Shown here: positions 16,439 to 25,856 of the stretch, one piece after another | Layout: every line of letters begins with the position of its first letter | Numbering within the stretch: the stretch's first letter is position 1 | From: Enterococcus plantarum | GTDB lineage: Bacteria; Bacillota; Bacilli; Lactobacillales; Enterococcaceae | Assembly (NCBI RefSeq): GCF_001730295.1 | Contig: NZ_MIKA01000012.1 | Span: 62,001-126,000, forward strand | Reading direction: 5' to 3' | Length of the DNA: 64,000 nt | Notes under the pieces: model-generated | The model's database searches: none | What the model was told of the DNA's origin: nothing | Seen by the model: only the letters and a program-made list of their open reading frames with translations | Translations under genes and position numbers: made by a program

Positions 16439-18037
16439 TTATTCAAAGAACATTTTTTCAAATGGTATTTCATATTGCGAATCATTAAACGTGATATTTT
16501 TAAGGTTAGCTTTACCGATTGCTTTCGTTTTCGAATACGAAATTGGGATATATACACATTGCTCGTTGATGTACGTCAAAATTTCGCTATAATCTGTTTG
16601 TCTCTGTTTTTCATCTGGCTCAATCATCACTTGTGTGATTTTATCATCCAACCATGCTTTTTTATCCAAGCCTAATTGTGCTTGATAATCTCCATGTGCC
16701 GGTATTCGCCAAGAAGAAAGATAAGATTGCGGATCGTAAGGCGTTCCCCACGACAACGAATACTGTAAATCGAACTCTCCATCTTTTTGACGATCAAGAA
16801 AATTCTGTTTTTCCTCAGAAATAATGGCTAAGTCCACTCCCACCTCTTTAAGATCCGCTTGAATCGATTGAGCGATCGTTCCTTCTTGTGCATTTTGTGA
16901 ATTATAGGAAAAAGTTAGTGCTAAAGGTTTATCATCCTTCATACGTATTCCATTTTTTCCTACTTTCCATCCTGCTTCATCTAGTAATTGGTTTGCTTTT
17001 TCCACGTTGTAATTATAGCTCTTTAATTCAATATCACAATAAGGAGCCGTTTTTGGCAATAGCGTATCTGCTTTGTCTTCTGAATTGTTTAGTACACCTT
17101 TAATAATATTCTCTTTGTTGACTGCGTAAGTTAACGCTTCTCTAACCTTTAGTGAACTCAGATTTTCTCGTTTACTATTTAATAGTATTGCACGAGAGGC
17201 TACCGGTTGGCTAGATACGGCTGTAAAAGTATCCTTGTCAGCTTTCATTGCGTTATAGGCATCCATATTTAATTGGTCGCCATCTGCACCATAAATAAGA
17301 TCAATTTCTCCTTTTTTTAGAGCAAGTAATAATGCTTGTGAATCTGGAATTACTTTCCAATCCACTTCTGAAACTTTTGGTTTTTCACCCCAATAATCTT
17401 CATTCACTACAAAGTGTGCATATTGATTGTCCTTGTGTGTTTCCAGTTTAAACGGCCCAGTCCCCACATAGCTTGACACACCCGTTTTAGATCCCCCCTC
17501 AATAAAACTTTTAGGCGAGATAAAACGAAATGGCCTAGTCAACCCGAGTTCAATCAAGGTTGGGTAATAGGGATGTTTTAAGGTTAATTTGAAAGTCTCA
17601 TCATCTACTACTTGTGTCGACTCGATTTCATTCACCATATCTAACCAAGCATGACGTTCCTTATTAGCCAAAACTGCATCAAAATTTTGCTTCACAGCAT
17701 CTGCATTGAATGCCGTACCATCCGTAAATTTCACATTAGTTTGTAAAGAAAAGGTATATTCTTTACCATCATCAGAAATAGCCCAGCTTTTTGCTAACGC
17801 AGGTTTGACTTTTCCCTCTTCATTTTTGGTCAATCCTTCGAAAACCATATTTTGCGCAGCCATTTCTCCGTTATATAAATGCGGATTAATATCTCGTATA
17901 TCTTTTGTACTACCGTAATTTATTTGATTAGAAGATCGACTCTCTTTTTTTGATGAATTACAGCCTGCTAAAATTAGTAGCATCATAGAGATAGTAAAAA
18001 AGAAGACTGGCATCCATTTTCTTTTCTTTGCCAACAA
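16439..18037 (-). CDS. nikA: Nickel-binding lipoprotein NikA
   Basis: The 532-residue family 5 solute-binding protein has a lipoprotein signal peptide with lipobox LAGC (Cys26). Stretches shared with NikA of enterobacteria are recognisable, for example NPHLYN, ERHAWLDM, RPFRFISPKSF and GTGPFKL, and support nickel or nickel-chelate binding over peptides. The start is a TTG (two TTG codons in a row), with AAAGGAG 5 to 8 nt upstream; no in-frame ATG fits. It heads the nikABCDE genes and follows the methyltransferase after 17 bp, in the same direction as the urease genes. Confidence 0.9.
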   Translation of the reverse strand: MLAKKRKWMPVFFFTISMMLLILAGCNSSKKESRSSNQINYGSTKDIRDINPHLYNGEMAAQNMVFEGLTKNEEGKVKPALAKSWAISDDGKEYTFSLQTNVKFTDGTAFNADAVKQNFDAVLANKERHAWLDMVNEIESTQVVDDETFKLTLKHPYYPTLIELGLTRPFRFISPKSFIEGGSKTGVSSYVGTGPFKLETHKDNQYAHFVVNEDYWGEKPKVSEVDWKVIPDSQALLLALKKGEIDLIYGADGDQLNMDAYNAMKADKDTFTAVSSQPVASRAILLNSKRENLSSLKVREALTYAVNKENIIKGVLNNSEDKADTLLPKTAPYCDIELKSYNYNVEKANQLLDEAGWKVGKNGIRMKDDKPLALTFSYNSQNAQEGTIAQSIQADLKEVGVDLAIISEEKQNFLDRQKDGEFDLQYSLSWGTPYDPQSYLSSWRIPAHGDYQAQLGLDKKAWLDDKITQVMIEPDEKQRQTDYSEILTYINEQCVYIPISYSKTKAIGKANLKNITFNDSQYEIPFEKMFFE

Positions 18038-18054
18038 CTCATCTCCTTTGCTAT

Positions 18055-18825
18055 TTATTTTGTTGCTTCTATTAGGAATATAGGGGAAAACAAGAAATTA
18101 ATTTTTTGAATATCACTTAGTAATTGATCATTCATATTCTCATGAATTGTAATAGATTGGAATCCACACTCTTTCAATACCTTCTTATCCCATATAGGAC
18201 GGGTAATTTTTGATAAAGGCATTTCTTTAGCTAAGTCTTCCATCCAATCAATGTCTGTCCCTTCATAATAATCTTTAACAGCCATCTCTTGCGTCAATTC
18301 TCGATTTTTTTCATATTTCTCCCGCAGCGTTTCATCGTAAAGATATTTGTACCAATTTGAATCAAAATTTAGTAAGATTCCTCCTGGTTTTAATACTCGA
18401 TACCATTCTTTATATGCTTCCTTTGGATTTTCTAGATTCCAAGTGACATTTCTTGTGACAATTGCATCAAAATCAGCTGTATCAAATGTCAACTTATGAG
18501 CATCCATCAATGCCCATTCGATTTTTTCAACGAGATCACCCGCATTCAACTTCGCTTGAATCAACATTTCTTCTGTCATATCGATTGACGTCACTTCAAA
18601 ACCTTTTTCAGCAAGCAATATGGAGAGAAAACCAGGACCAGTACCTATATCAAGAATTTTTTTAACTGGTTTTTCGTTTGCATTAAAAGCACTAAGGATG
18701 ACATTTTGCCATAATGTTTTTGGTTCTCCCAGTAATTCTTCATGATGCTGTTGTCCATAGGTTTCAGATCTCTTTGACCAGTAATCAATAATTTCATTTT
18801 TAAATGTCTTCTTAGCCATTTCCAC
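18055..18825 (-). CDS. Class I SAM-dependent methyltransferase linked to nickel uptake
   Basis: The 256-residue protein has the SAM-binding motif I ILDIGTGPGFLSILLAEKG (about residues 56-74), followed by SIDMTEEML and the later motif VLKPGGILLNFDSNWYKY. An unusual C-terminal part follows (EGTDIDWMEDLAKEMPLSK). It lies in the operon between ureD and nikA, 17 bp before nikA. The substrate is unknown. Position suggests it methylates a metabolite or chelator used for nickel uptake, or a component of the uptake system, but this is inference. GTG is used as start, with AAGGGG 8 nt upstream; an ATG two codons later is possible. Confidence 0.85.
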   Translation of the reverse strand: MEMAKKTFKNEIIDYWSKRSETYGQQHHEELLGEPKTLWQNVILSAFNANEKPVKKILDIGTGPGFLSILLAEKGFEVTSIDMTEEMLIQAKLNAGDLVEKIEWALMDAHKLTFDTADFDAIVTRNVTWNLENPKEAYKEWYRVLKPGGILLNFDSNWYKYLYDETLREKYEKNRELTQEMAVKDYYEGTDIDWMEDLAKEMPLSKITRPIWDKKVLKECGFQSITIHENMNDQLLSDIQKINFLFSPIFLIEATK

Positions 18826-18910
18826 ACTACTTTCCCCTTTTTACTACATAACAGAAAAATACCTCGCCATTTCTTACTAAAAAGTTCGTAAAAACCCTTC
18901 TTCTTGTCCA

Positions 18911-19759
18911 TTAATTCTGTATGTAGTTGTCATTTTTACTAAGAATCAATTCAGGATAATGAAGCTGTTCTATTCGAAAATGATTGAGAGCTTGCATCAG
19001 GATATAGCGATTTTCTTCTCCACTTTTCCCCAGCGCTCTAAGCACAAAACCAGGTTTTTCTAAACTTGAAATGCCAAAATTGACAGTTGTTTCAATTTTA
19101 TTTAATTTCTTTCTAATTGTTTCAATAACCTCTTTTGTACAAGAAGGACTGATAATTATCAACGTGTTATAATTCAAGCCGTCTTCAAAATAACCTAGTG
19201 CAGACATATCATTTTTCAACGGTTCTGATAGTAAATGGTCATTATAGATTAATTCTTCATCCATAAATATACTTGTTTTCATCTGTAATTCAGCGTATTG
19301 AAACGGTTGCTCATCAGCAGACCAGCCCGCTGTTACACCGTCCATTAAAATTAGCGTTGCATTTTCTTTCATCTGAACGATTGTTTCTTGTTTGTAAATT
19401 GAATTTTTATAAGGAATTACTTCATCTGTTAAATATTCAAATGTGCTATTTTCTTCTAAAACAAGCTGTGTTTTTTGTGTTGTTTGTATTTTATTGTCAC
19501 ATTTGTATACGTAAGTTGGTGCTTGAGTTGTCACGATAGCATGCGCTTCTTTGGCTACCGTAACATCCAGTTCATATTTCTCTCCCTCAAGGAAACCTCC
19601 ACCCGTACTAATAAAGAAGTAATATGGTGTTTTCTCAGTCGCTAATGGAATATTCGAGGACACGCGAGAATTGCCCTCATGATAAATTCTAGACGCAATG
19701 GTTCGGTTATTACGATTGGTAAATGCCATTTCAATAAGTCCGTCTGTATCTTGCCTCAT
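18911..19759 (-). CDS. ureD: Urease accessory protein UreD
   Basis: The 282-residue protein is the scaffold that binds apo-urease and receives UreF and UreG for nickel insertion. Recognisable UreD/UreH features include FFISTGGGFLEGEKYELDV near residue 50 and TQAPTYVYKC. The gene starts directly after ureG and is the last of the eight ure genes. Length matches the family. Confidence 0.93.
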   Translation of the reverse strand: MRQDTDGLIEMAFTNRNNRTIASRIYHEGNSRVSSNIPLATEKTPYYFFISTGGGFLEGEKYELDVTVAKEAHAIVTTQAPTYVYKCDNKIQTTQKTQLVLEENSTFEYLTDEVIPYKNSIYKQETIVQMKENATLILMDGVTAGWSADEQPFQYAELQMKTSIFMDEELIYNDHLLSEPLKNDMSALGYFEDGLNYNTLIIISPSCTKEVIETIRKKLNKIETTVNFGISSLEKPGFVLRALGKSGEENRYILMQALNHFRIEQLHYPELILSKNDNYIQN

Positions 19760-19760
19760 A

Positions 19761-20372
19761 TTATAATCCTTCTAGTAAAACATTTTTACGGATCCATTCA
19801 TTTACGGCTGCTACCCCTTCTTGATCCTTTAAGTTAGTAAATAAAAAAGTATTATCTTCTCGAAAAACCTCGGTGTCTTTTTTCATGACATCTAAATCAG
19901 CACCAACATACGGAGCCAAATCGATTTTATTGATGATAAATAAATCACTCTTGATCATTCCTTGACCTGCTTTTCTAGGAATTTTTTCTCCTTGGGCCAC
20001 ATCAATAATATAAATAGAGGAATCGACTAATTCTGGACTAAACGTTGCGGCTAAATTATCCCCACCACTTTCCAAAAAAATTACATCTAAATCTTCAAAT
20101 CGTTCTTCTAATTGTTCAATAGCTGCAAAATTCATTGATGCATCTTCACGAATTGCTGTATGTGGACATCCTCCAGTTTCTACACCGATAATACGATCTT
20201 CACTTAAAACAGAGTTATCACATAAGAATTTTGCATCTTCTTTTGTATAGATATCATTGGTTATTACTGCGACGTTCAAATCCTCATTCATTTGTCTAAC
20301 TAAACGTTCAATAAGTAATGTTTTCCCTGATCCAACAGGTCCACCGACACCAATTATTACTGTTTTTTTCAT
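19761..20372 (-). CDS. ureG: Urease accessory GTPase UreG
   Basis: The 203-residue GTPase has a P-loop [11 protein letters not shown] (about residues 8-18). The Cys-Pro-His metal-binding motif is in [15 protein letters not shown], the switch-type [19 protein letters not shown] stretch is present, and guanine is recognised by NKID. It delivers nickel to the UreD-UreF-urease complex with GTP hydrolysis. It lies 14 bp after ureF. Confidence 0.97.
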   Translation of the reverse strand: MKKTVIIGVGGPVGSGKTLLIERLVRQMNEDLNVAVITNDIYTKEDAKFLCDNSVLSEDRIIGVETGGCPHTAIREDASMNFAAIEQLEERFEDLDVIFLESGGDNLAATFSPELVDSSIYIIDVAQGEKIPRKAGQGMIKSDLFIINKIDLAPYVGADLDVMKKDTEVFREDNTFLFTNLKDQEGVAAVNEWIRKNVLLEGL

Positions 20373-20386
20373 CTGTTATTTCCTCC

Positions 20387-21106
20387 CTATGACATAAAAA
20401 GTCTGAATACTTGTGTTTCATGGTTAATTTGTGACAATTCGATTCCAGGTACATTGGCTCCTAAATAAGATGCGTCCAATTGCTTCATTTCTGCTACTAT
20501 CTCTTCTAGAAGTGGGATTGTTCTTTGTAGAATTAATTGCCCGCTTTTTTGCCCTAGAGGGACTGCTCTGACAGCGTTTTGAATCATCGTAGAATTTATA
20601 CTATAGCCATAAAGTAAGATTGCTTCATCTGCATCCAGTCCTTTATAATGAGCAAAAATAGCAAAAACAATCGCTGGATTTCCATAAACAGTAGCCTTTT
20701 TGATTTGTTGCTTATAATCATCTAGTAATGGAATATCATGTAAGGTTTGAACTAGGTCAATCATTTGCTTCGCAATCATTTTTGTCCCATTTCTTGTTTC
20801 AGCTGCTTGTGAGGAACATGTAATGATTTTATCGTATTCCCAAATTACTTCTATTTTTTCTTCTTCCAAAGCTTTAAAACAAAGATTTATAAGTAACCCT
20901 TCACCGTATTTAAATTGTGTTTTTAAATACGTATCTAACCAAATTTCAAAATCATCTGCATTCGTTATTTTATCTGTTCTCAAATAATTTTCCATACCAA
21001 AGGAATGATTGAATGTCCCAATAGGAAAAGTGGAATCGCAGACTTGTACAACATCTAAAAAATTTTCAAACCTTTTTACATTAATGTTCATGCGACAAGT
21101 CCACAT
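20387..21106 (-). CDS. ureF: Urease accessory protein UreF
   Basis: This helical accessory protein bridges UreD and UreG. Typical motifs are QVCDSTFPIGTFNHSFGMENYL near the start (shown here in part as FPIGTFNHSFGME), and RAVPLGQKSGQ in the C-terminal half. The listed start overlaps ureE by 26 bp; a second in-frame ATG five codons later (MNINVKRF) is equally possible and would remove most of that overlap. Ribosome sites are weak at both, consistent with translational coupling. Confidence 0.93.
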   Translation of the reverse strand: MWTCRMNINVKRFENFLDVVQVCDSTFPIGTFNHSFGMENYLRTDKITNADDFEIWLDTYLKTQFKYGEGLLINLCFKALEEEKIEVIWEYDKIITCSSQAAETRNGTKMIAKQMIDLVQTLHDIPLLDDYKQQIKKATVYGNPAIVFAIFAHYKGLDADEAILLYGYSINSTMIQNAVRAVPLGQKSGQLILQRTIPLLEEIVAEMKQLDASYLGANVPGIELSQINHETQVFRLFMS

Positions 21107-21536
21107 GTTTCAAAGCTTTTTTCAACTTGATTTTTTTAATCTCGTAGTCTATGCCCTTTTTATTTAAAAGATCAACTACAGTTGGATCTACTTCTAAAAC
21201 AATTTTCCCGTCTTCTACAACAACAGGTTTATGTGTATTTCCAAGTAAGTGAGCAATTTCGCCCATTTCATCCATCGTTGACGGTTTAATGATAATCATT
21301 TCTTCAGAGCGTACCGCAATGACTAATATGTTATGGTCATCGACAAAAAAGATAGAACCATTACGCAACGCTTCACTTTCACTTGTTAACCGAATACCAT
21401 AATCGTTGCCATGATCTGTGGTTACCCTTAAAATTCTTTTGTTTAAATCATCACTGTTTAATCTAACCGTTTCAACATGATATTTCGTAATATCATCGAT
21501 TTCATCAAGATTTGAATCAATAGTTGTCAAAATCAT
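21081..21536 (-). CDS. ureE: Urease accessory nickel-binding protein UreE
   Basis: The 151-residue metallochaperone has the two-domain layout of UreE, with LLGNTHKPVVVEDGKIVLEV containing the conserved dimer-interface metal ligand region (GNTHKP). A short C-terminal tail ends in HVDLSHEH rather than a long polyhistidine stretch, so storage capacity for nickel is probably small. It begins after a 146-bp gap behind ureC that can form a long stem-loop. Confidence 0.94.
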   Translation of the reverse strand: MILTTIDSNLDEIDDITKYHVETVRLNSDDLNKRILRVTTDHGNDYGIRLTSESEALRNGSIFFVDDHNILVIAVRSEEMIIIKPSTMDEMGEIAHLLGNTHKPVVVEDGKIVLEVDPTVVDLLNKKGIDYEIKKIKLKKALKHVDLSHEH

Positions 21537-21575
21537 ATTCTTCCTCCTGTAATAACATATTGATAATTTAACAGA

Positions 21576-21666
21576 ACAAAAGTGGCATTAGCTTCCTTAA
21601 AATTTCTTCTAAATGTATATAGATATCATTTTTTTAAAAGAATTTTTGATAGCTTGCCACTTTTGT
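21576..21666 (-). other. Long-range stem-loop between ureC and ureE
   Basis: ACAAAAGTGGC (21576-21586) and GCCACTTTTGT (21656-21666) are perfectly complementary, with an AGCT pair inside and a partly pairing A/T-rich loop of about 70 nt. There is no terminal T run. It may set mRNA stability or partial readthrough between the structural and accessory urease genes. Confidence 0.5.
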
Positions 21667-21682
21667 CCCAGCATTTTTCTGT

Positions 21683-23404
21683 TTAGAATAGGTAATATCT
21701 TTGGCTTAACGCCACAGTGTCGACGGGATCACAAGTAATCAATTCGTCATCAATCTTCACATCAAATGTATGAGGGTCAACAGTAATCGTTTTTGGACTG
21801 AAATTATTTAATTTCATGTCTCGCTTGGTTAAGTTTCTTGTATTATGAACAGGTAAAACTACTTTTTCAAGTCCAATGTTTTCCTTGATTCCATGATCGT
21901 ATGCAAACTGTGAAACGAATGTAATATTTGTGGCAGTCACAGCCTTGCCGCATGCCCCAAAGAGATCTCTCATTAGACGAGGTTGTGGTGTAGGTAGACT
22001 TGAACTTGCATCTCCCATCACACCATAACTAATCATGCCCATTTTTAAAACCATTTTGGGTTTTGCTCCAAACTTCGCTGGTTCCCAAATGACTAAATCA
22101 GCATATTTACCTACTTCAACGGATCCAATATAATCTGATACACCGTTTGTGATTGCTGGATTTATTGTGTATTTTGCAATATATCGTTTGATTCGATTAT
22201 TATCGTTAAATTCACTATCTCCATCTAATGGTCCACGTTGTTTTTTCATTTTATCGGCCAATTGCCAACAACGCATTGCAACTTCACCAACACGTCCCAT
22301 AGCCATTGCATCAGAAGTCATAATACTTAGTGCGCCCATATCATGTAAAACATCTTCTGCTGCAATCGTTTGTTTACGTACACGAGATTCTGCAAATGAC
22401 ACGTCTTCTGGTAATTTCGGATCCAAGTTATGACAAACCATGACCATATCAAATAGTTCACTGATTTCATTAATCGTATAAGGATTTGTTGGATTCGTTG
22501 ATGAAGGCAATACATTATCGTGCCCCGCTACTACCATGATATCTGGTGCGTGTCCACCACCTGCACCTTCAGTATGGAATGTATGCACTGTTCGTCCTTG
22601 AAAAGCATCTAACGTATTTTGAACGAATCCCCCTTCATTAAGCGAATCAGTATGAACCGCAAATTGAACATCGTATTGATCAGCAGCTTTCAGTGAATTA
22701 TCAATTCCAGCAGCAGTTGCGCCCCAATCTTCATGGTTTTTTATCGCCATGGCACCCGCTTCAATTTGTTCTGCAATCGTTTCAGGTACAGCACCCGCAC
22801 CTTTTGCCATAACACCAATGTTGATTGGTAAGTTTTCGGCTGACTGAAGCATTCGTTCGATATGCCATTTACCAGGTGATGTAGTCGCTGAATTTGTTCC
22901 ATCAGCTGGACCTGTTCCCCCACCGAATAATGTTGTAATGCCATTATCAAGTCCCGCTTGTGCTAAACCTGGTGAAATAAAATGAACATGAATATCCAAT
23001 CCACCCGCTGTTACGATTAGACCCTCAGCAGAAATTGCTTCCGTACTAGCACCAACAACAAAGTCTATGTCATCCATATTATCTGGATTTCCGCCTTTAC
23101 CAATGGCGATGATCTTACCATCGCGGATCCCTATATCCGCTTTAATAATTCCTGTATAGTCAATGATTGTTGCATTGGTGATAATTGTATCTACAACCAG
23201 TGGATTTGCTGCACGGGTTTCTGTAGCGCTTTGCCCCATGCCATCTCTCAAAACTTTTCCTCCACCAAACTTGCTTTCTTCACCGTGAATCGTATAATCC
23301 TTTTCAATTGCTGCAAATAAATCCGTATCTCCTAATCGAACACTATCCCCGACTATTGGGCCAAACATTTGCGCGTATTTACTTCTATCCATTTTAAAGC
23401 TCAT
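21683..23404 (-). CDS. ureC: Urease alpha subunit UreC
   Basis: This 573-residue catalytic subunit hydrolyses urea to ammonia and carbamate in the cytosol. The dinuclear nickel ligands are visible: His139 and His141 (DIHVHF), the carbamylated Lys222 ([11 protein letters not shown]), His251 (AVHTDS), His277 (HTFHTEG) and Asp365 (MTSDAMAMG). The mobile flap carries Cys324-His325 (MVCHNLD). Length and all active-site residues are intact, so an active enzyme is expected once nickel is supplied by the neighbouring accessory and nik genes. Confidence 0.98.
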   Translation of the reverse strand: MSFKMDRSKYAQMFGPIVGDSVRLGDTDLFAAIEKDYTIHGEESKFGGGKVLRDGMGQSATETRAANPLVVDTIITNATIIDYTGIIKADIGIRDGKIIAIGKGGNPDNMDDIDFVVGASTEAISAEGLIVTAGGLDIHVHFISPGLAQAGLDNGITTLFGGGTGPADGTNSATTSPGKWHIERMLQSAENLPINIGVMAKGAGAVPETIAEQIEAGAMAIKNHEDWGATAAGIDNSLKAADQYDVQFAVHTDSLNEGGFVQNTLDAFQGRTVHTFHTEGAGGGHAPDIMVVAGHDNVLPSSTNPTNPYTINEISELFDMVMVCHNLDPKLPEDVSFAESRVRKQTIAAEDVLHDMGALSIMTSDAMAMGRVGEVAMRCWQLADKMKKQRGPLDGDSEFNDNNRIKRYIAKYTINPAITNGVSDYIGSVEVGKYADLVIWEPAKFGAKPKMVLKMGMISYGVMGDASSSLPTPQPRLMRDLFGACGKAVTATNITFVSQFAYDHGIKENIGLEKVVLPVHNTRNLTKRDMKLNNFSPKTITVDPHTFDVKIDDELITCDPVDTVALSQRYYLF

Positions 23405-23422
23405 ATTTTTCCCTCTTTTCAG

Positions 23423-23749
23423 CTATTTTGTGCGGTCATCATCTAAAAAACCATTTATTTTATCATTGAACCCATAAATACGGCGTTTTCCACCTACGTC
23501 AATCAAATTCACTTTACGGGTTTCACCTGGTTCAAAACGGATTGCAGTACCTGCAGGTATATCTAGACGTTTGCCTCTTGCTTTTTCACGATCAAATTTC
23601 AAGCCTTCTTCGTTTGCTTCATAGAAGTGAAAATGTGACCCCACCTGAACAGCTCGATCACCAACATTTTTCACCTCTAAAGTGATGGCATCATACCCTT
23701 CATTACATACAACTGGCTCTTTTGCTAACTTATATTCTCCTGGAATCAT
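23423..23749 (-). CDS. ureB: Urease beta subunit UreB
   Basis: The 108-residue structural subunit begins MIPGEYKLA and has the conserved [16 protein letters not shown] segment, [16 protein letters not shown] and the C-terminal [13 protein letters not shown]. It forms the heterotrimer with UreA and UreC. It is 18 bp upstream of ureC and 35 bp after ureA, with a normal length. Confidence 0.97.
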   Translation of the reverse strand: MIPGEYKLAKEPVVCNEGYDAITLEVKNVGDRAVQVGSHFHFYEANEEGLKFDREKARGKRLDIPAGTAIRFEPGETRKVNLIDVGGKRRIYGFNDKINGFLDDDRTK

Positions 23750-23784
23750 AACTTTTCCTCCTTCATCGAATCATTAAAATGAAT

Positions 23785-24087
23785 TTATTGGATTGGATCA
23801 TGAACGGTAACTAACTTTGTTCCATCTGGAAATGTTGCTTCTACTTGAATCATTGGAATCATTTCTGAAATACCTTCCATGACATCTTCTTTTGTTAAAA
23901 GATTTCTACCCTCGTTCATTAATTCAGAAACTGTTTTTCCTTCACGTGCGCCTTCTAAAATCAAATCCGTAATCAAAGCGACACTTTCTGGATGATTCAA
24001 CTTTATTTTTTTGTCTTTTCTGCGTTGGGCAATCATTGCTGCCAAGCTGATCATCATTTTTTCTTGTTCTCTTGTTGTTAATTGCAT
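23785..24087 (-). CDS. ureA: Urease gamma subunit UreA
   Basis: The 100-residue subunit starts [14 protein letters not shown] and has the conserved [13 protein letters not shown] and [19 protein letters not shown]-type C-terminus (here [10 protein letters not shown]). It is separate from UreB, as in most bacteria. It follows ureI after 21 bp. Confidence 0.97.
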   Translation of the reverse strand: MQLTTREQEKMMISLAAMIAQRRKDKKIKLNHPESVALITDLILEGAREGKTVSELMNEGRNLLTKEDVMEGISEMIPMIQVEATFPDGTKLVTVHDPIQ

Positions 24088-24108
24088 AATAAATGCTCCC
24101 TTCTCATT

Positions 24109-24651
24109 TTATTTTGGCCATAAATCAAGTAGCATCAAGAATCCAGGAATCCAAGCAGTAATGATTCCTTCCCCTACTGATAGATAACCCACAAATTTCC
24201 CCAGATTTTTTCCGAGTGTATTTTCAAGAAATCCTGTAAACCAAAGAATTCCCCAGAGAAACCAAATTATTCCGTATAACGTATTTCCGCCATACCCATA
24301 AAAACATAATATTCCTGCTGGAATCGCGTTGATTGCTACAAATAAACTGAACCAGCCATAAAGCTTCTGATCTAAATCAAACATTGAATTAATTGCTGTA
24401 TAGAGATACGTAAACGCAAATAATAAACCAGTCGCACTGGCATAAAACCACGATGAATCTTTATTCGCTACTATCCCGTAAGAAAGAGCTACCAGGTTTA
24501 AAAGTAAACTTAATCCACCTGTAAATAGATTCATCACCACGACTGATTTATCTTGTGTTCCTTGTAATCGGTAAAGACCATTGCTTATTAACACCATTCC
24601 TACATACAATAAAATAACACCAAGCATTTTTATCCTCCTATCTTCATTCAA
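24109..24651 (-). CDS. ureI: UreI/AmiS-family urea channel
   Basis: The 180-residue protein has six membrane helices, as expected of the AmiS/UreI family of proton-gated or open urea channels. The family-type stretches WFYASATGLLFAFTYLY and GIIWFLWGILWFTGFLEN are visible. It is the first gene of the urease operon, as in Streptococcus salivarius, and would admit urea to the cytosolic enzyme. Acid gating cannot be judged; the extracellular loops contain few histidines. AGGAGG precedes the ATG. Confidence 0.92.
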   Translation of the reverse strand: MNEDRRIKMLGVILLYVGMVLISNGLYRLQGTQDKSVVVMNLFTGGLSLLLNLVALSYGIVANKDSSWFYASATGLLFAFTYLYTAINSMFDLDQKLYGWFSLFVAINAIPAGILCFYGYGGNTLYGIIWFLWGILWFTGFLENTLGKNLGKFVGYLSVGEGIITAWIPGFLMLLDLWPK

Positions 24652-25002
24652 ATACGTTATTTATTAATTTATATACTATTTCTATACAATATACGTATAA
24701 AAGATTGTTTTATGGAAGCTTTGAAATGAGTAATCTATCAAAATGAGTAATTTTCCGATAAACCCCAACTAAATTTAATTGACTTAAAAATGATTTTATA
24801 ACGATTTATCATATGGAATACCTTATCTACAAAAATCAAAATAGCATGTTACACCAGCATTTAACCCTAAAGAAAAGGGAATTATTCTGCTCCATCGATT
24901 ATTCTTTCCCAATCGGTTTTATGAATTATATCTTACTCCTGTATACTGAAATATACAAATATTTTTCACGTTTTTAAATTTTTTTAAGAATTAATATAAA
25001 AT
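24652..25002 (-). promoter_or_regulatory. Urease operon upstream region
   Basis: This stretch of about 350 bp before ureI is very A/T-rich and has no convincing ORF. It contains several TATAC/GTATA repeats near 24670-24700 and a GTATA-N6-TATAC inverted repeat at 24941-24956. TATAAT occurs at about 24926-24931 on the minus strand without a clear -35. The urease promoter and its control sites must lie here, but no regulator can be named. Confidence 0.4.
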
Positions 25003-25055
25003 AAAAAAGGAGAGTAGCTACAACTCTTTGAGTTATAGCTACTCTCCTTTTTTAT
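25003..25055. terminator. Bidirectional terminator after truA
   Basis: AAAAGGAGAGTAGCTA plus AACTC pairs with GAGTT plus TAGCTACTCTCCTTTT around a 3-nt loop. T runs occur on both sides. It ends the ecf-truA transcript and insulates the urease operon downstream. Confidence 0.93.
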
Positions 25056-25090
25056 AAAACGTTTGGTTATTTTACTCATAAAAAACTTAT

Positions 25091-25837
25091 TCATTCATAT
25101 CTTACTTCAACCAAATACAATCCTTCCGGATGTGCAGTTGGTCCAGCTAAATTCCGATCTTTAGCGGCAATGATTTCAGGAATTCTTGTTTCATCCATTC
25201 GACCATTTCCCATTTTAAGAAGTGTTCCTACCAATATTCGGATCATCTTATACAAAAAACCATCTCCACGAAATGTAAAAACCAGTTCGTCTCCCGCTTC
25301 ATTGATCTCAAGTCTTGCTTCATGAATCGTTCGAACTTTGTCCTCAATCTCGGTACCAGAAGCACAAAATGACGTAAAATCATGCGTTCCAACTAAATCA
25401 GTCAATGCTCTTCGAATCTTTTTAATATCCACTTCATAAGGAAAGTAGCTAGCGTAGAATCGTTTAAACGGACTTCTTGGTTTCCCGATATCTACCCGAA
25501 ATTGATAAATCTTCTCAACAACATGATAACGAGCATGGAAATCATCTGGTACGATTTCTACACTTTTAACAGCGATATCTTCAGGTGTTTGAGTATCTAG
25601 AGCATAACGCATTTTTTCCAAATCTCTCGTCTGTGGATAATCAAAATGAATCACCTGCCCTACAGCATGAACACCTGCATCCGTCCGACCAGATCCAAAA
25701 ATCGTGATTGTTTTGCCATTGTTCATTTTTCTTACTGTTTTTTCAACTTCTGCTTGAACTGTTCGTCCATTTGGTTGAGACTGAAATCCATTAAAATTGG
25801 TTCCATCATACGCAATAACTGCTTTATAGCGCGGCAT
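25091..25837 (-). CDS. truA: tRNA pseudouridine(38-40) synthase TruA
   Basis: The 248-residue enzyme isomerises uridines in the anticodon stem-loop of tRNAs. The catalytic Asp53 is in GSGRTDAGVHAVGQ, and DGTNFNGFQSQPN lies near the N-terminus. It is the last gene after ecfA1-ecfA2-ecfT, 19 bp from ecfT, an arrangement common in Firmicutes. Length is normal. Confidence 0.97.
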   Translation of the reverse strand: MPRYKAVIAYDGTNFNGFQSQPNGRTVQAEVEKTVRKMNNGKTITIFGSGRTDAGVHAVGQVIHFDYPQTRDLEKMRYALDTQTPEDIAVKSVEIVPDDFHARYHVVEKIYQFRVDIGKPRSPFKRFYASYFPYEVDIKKIRRALTDLVGTHDFTSFCASGTEIEDKVRTIHEARLEINEAGDELVFTFRGDGFLYKMIRILVGTLLKMGNGRMDETRIPEIIAAKDRNLAGPTAHPEGLYLVEVRYE

Positions 25838-25856
25838 TTCTTTTCCACCTTTACTT

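Noticed and set aside
18645-18911. 88-codon minus-strand frame starting at the ureD stop
   Set aside because: It overlaps the methyltransferase gene in another frame for most of its length, and its composition is that of a shifted frame. The methyltransferase is clearly real.
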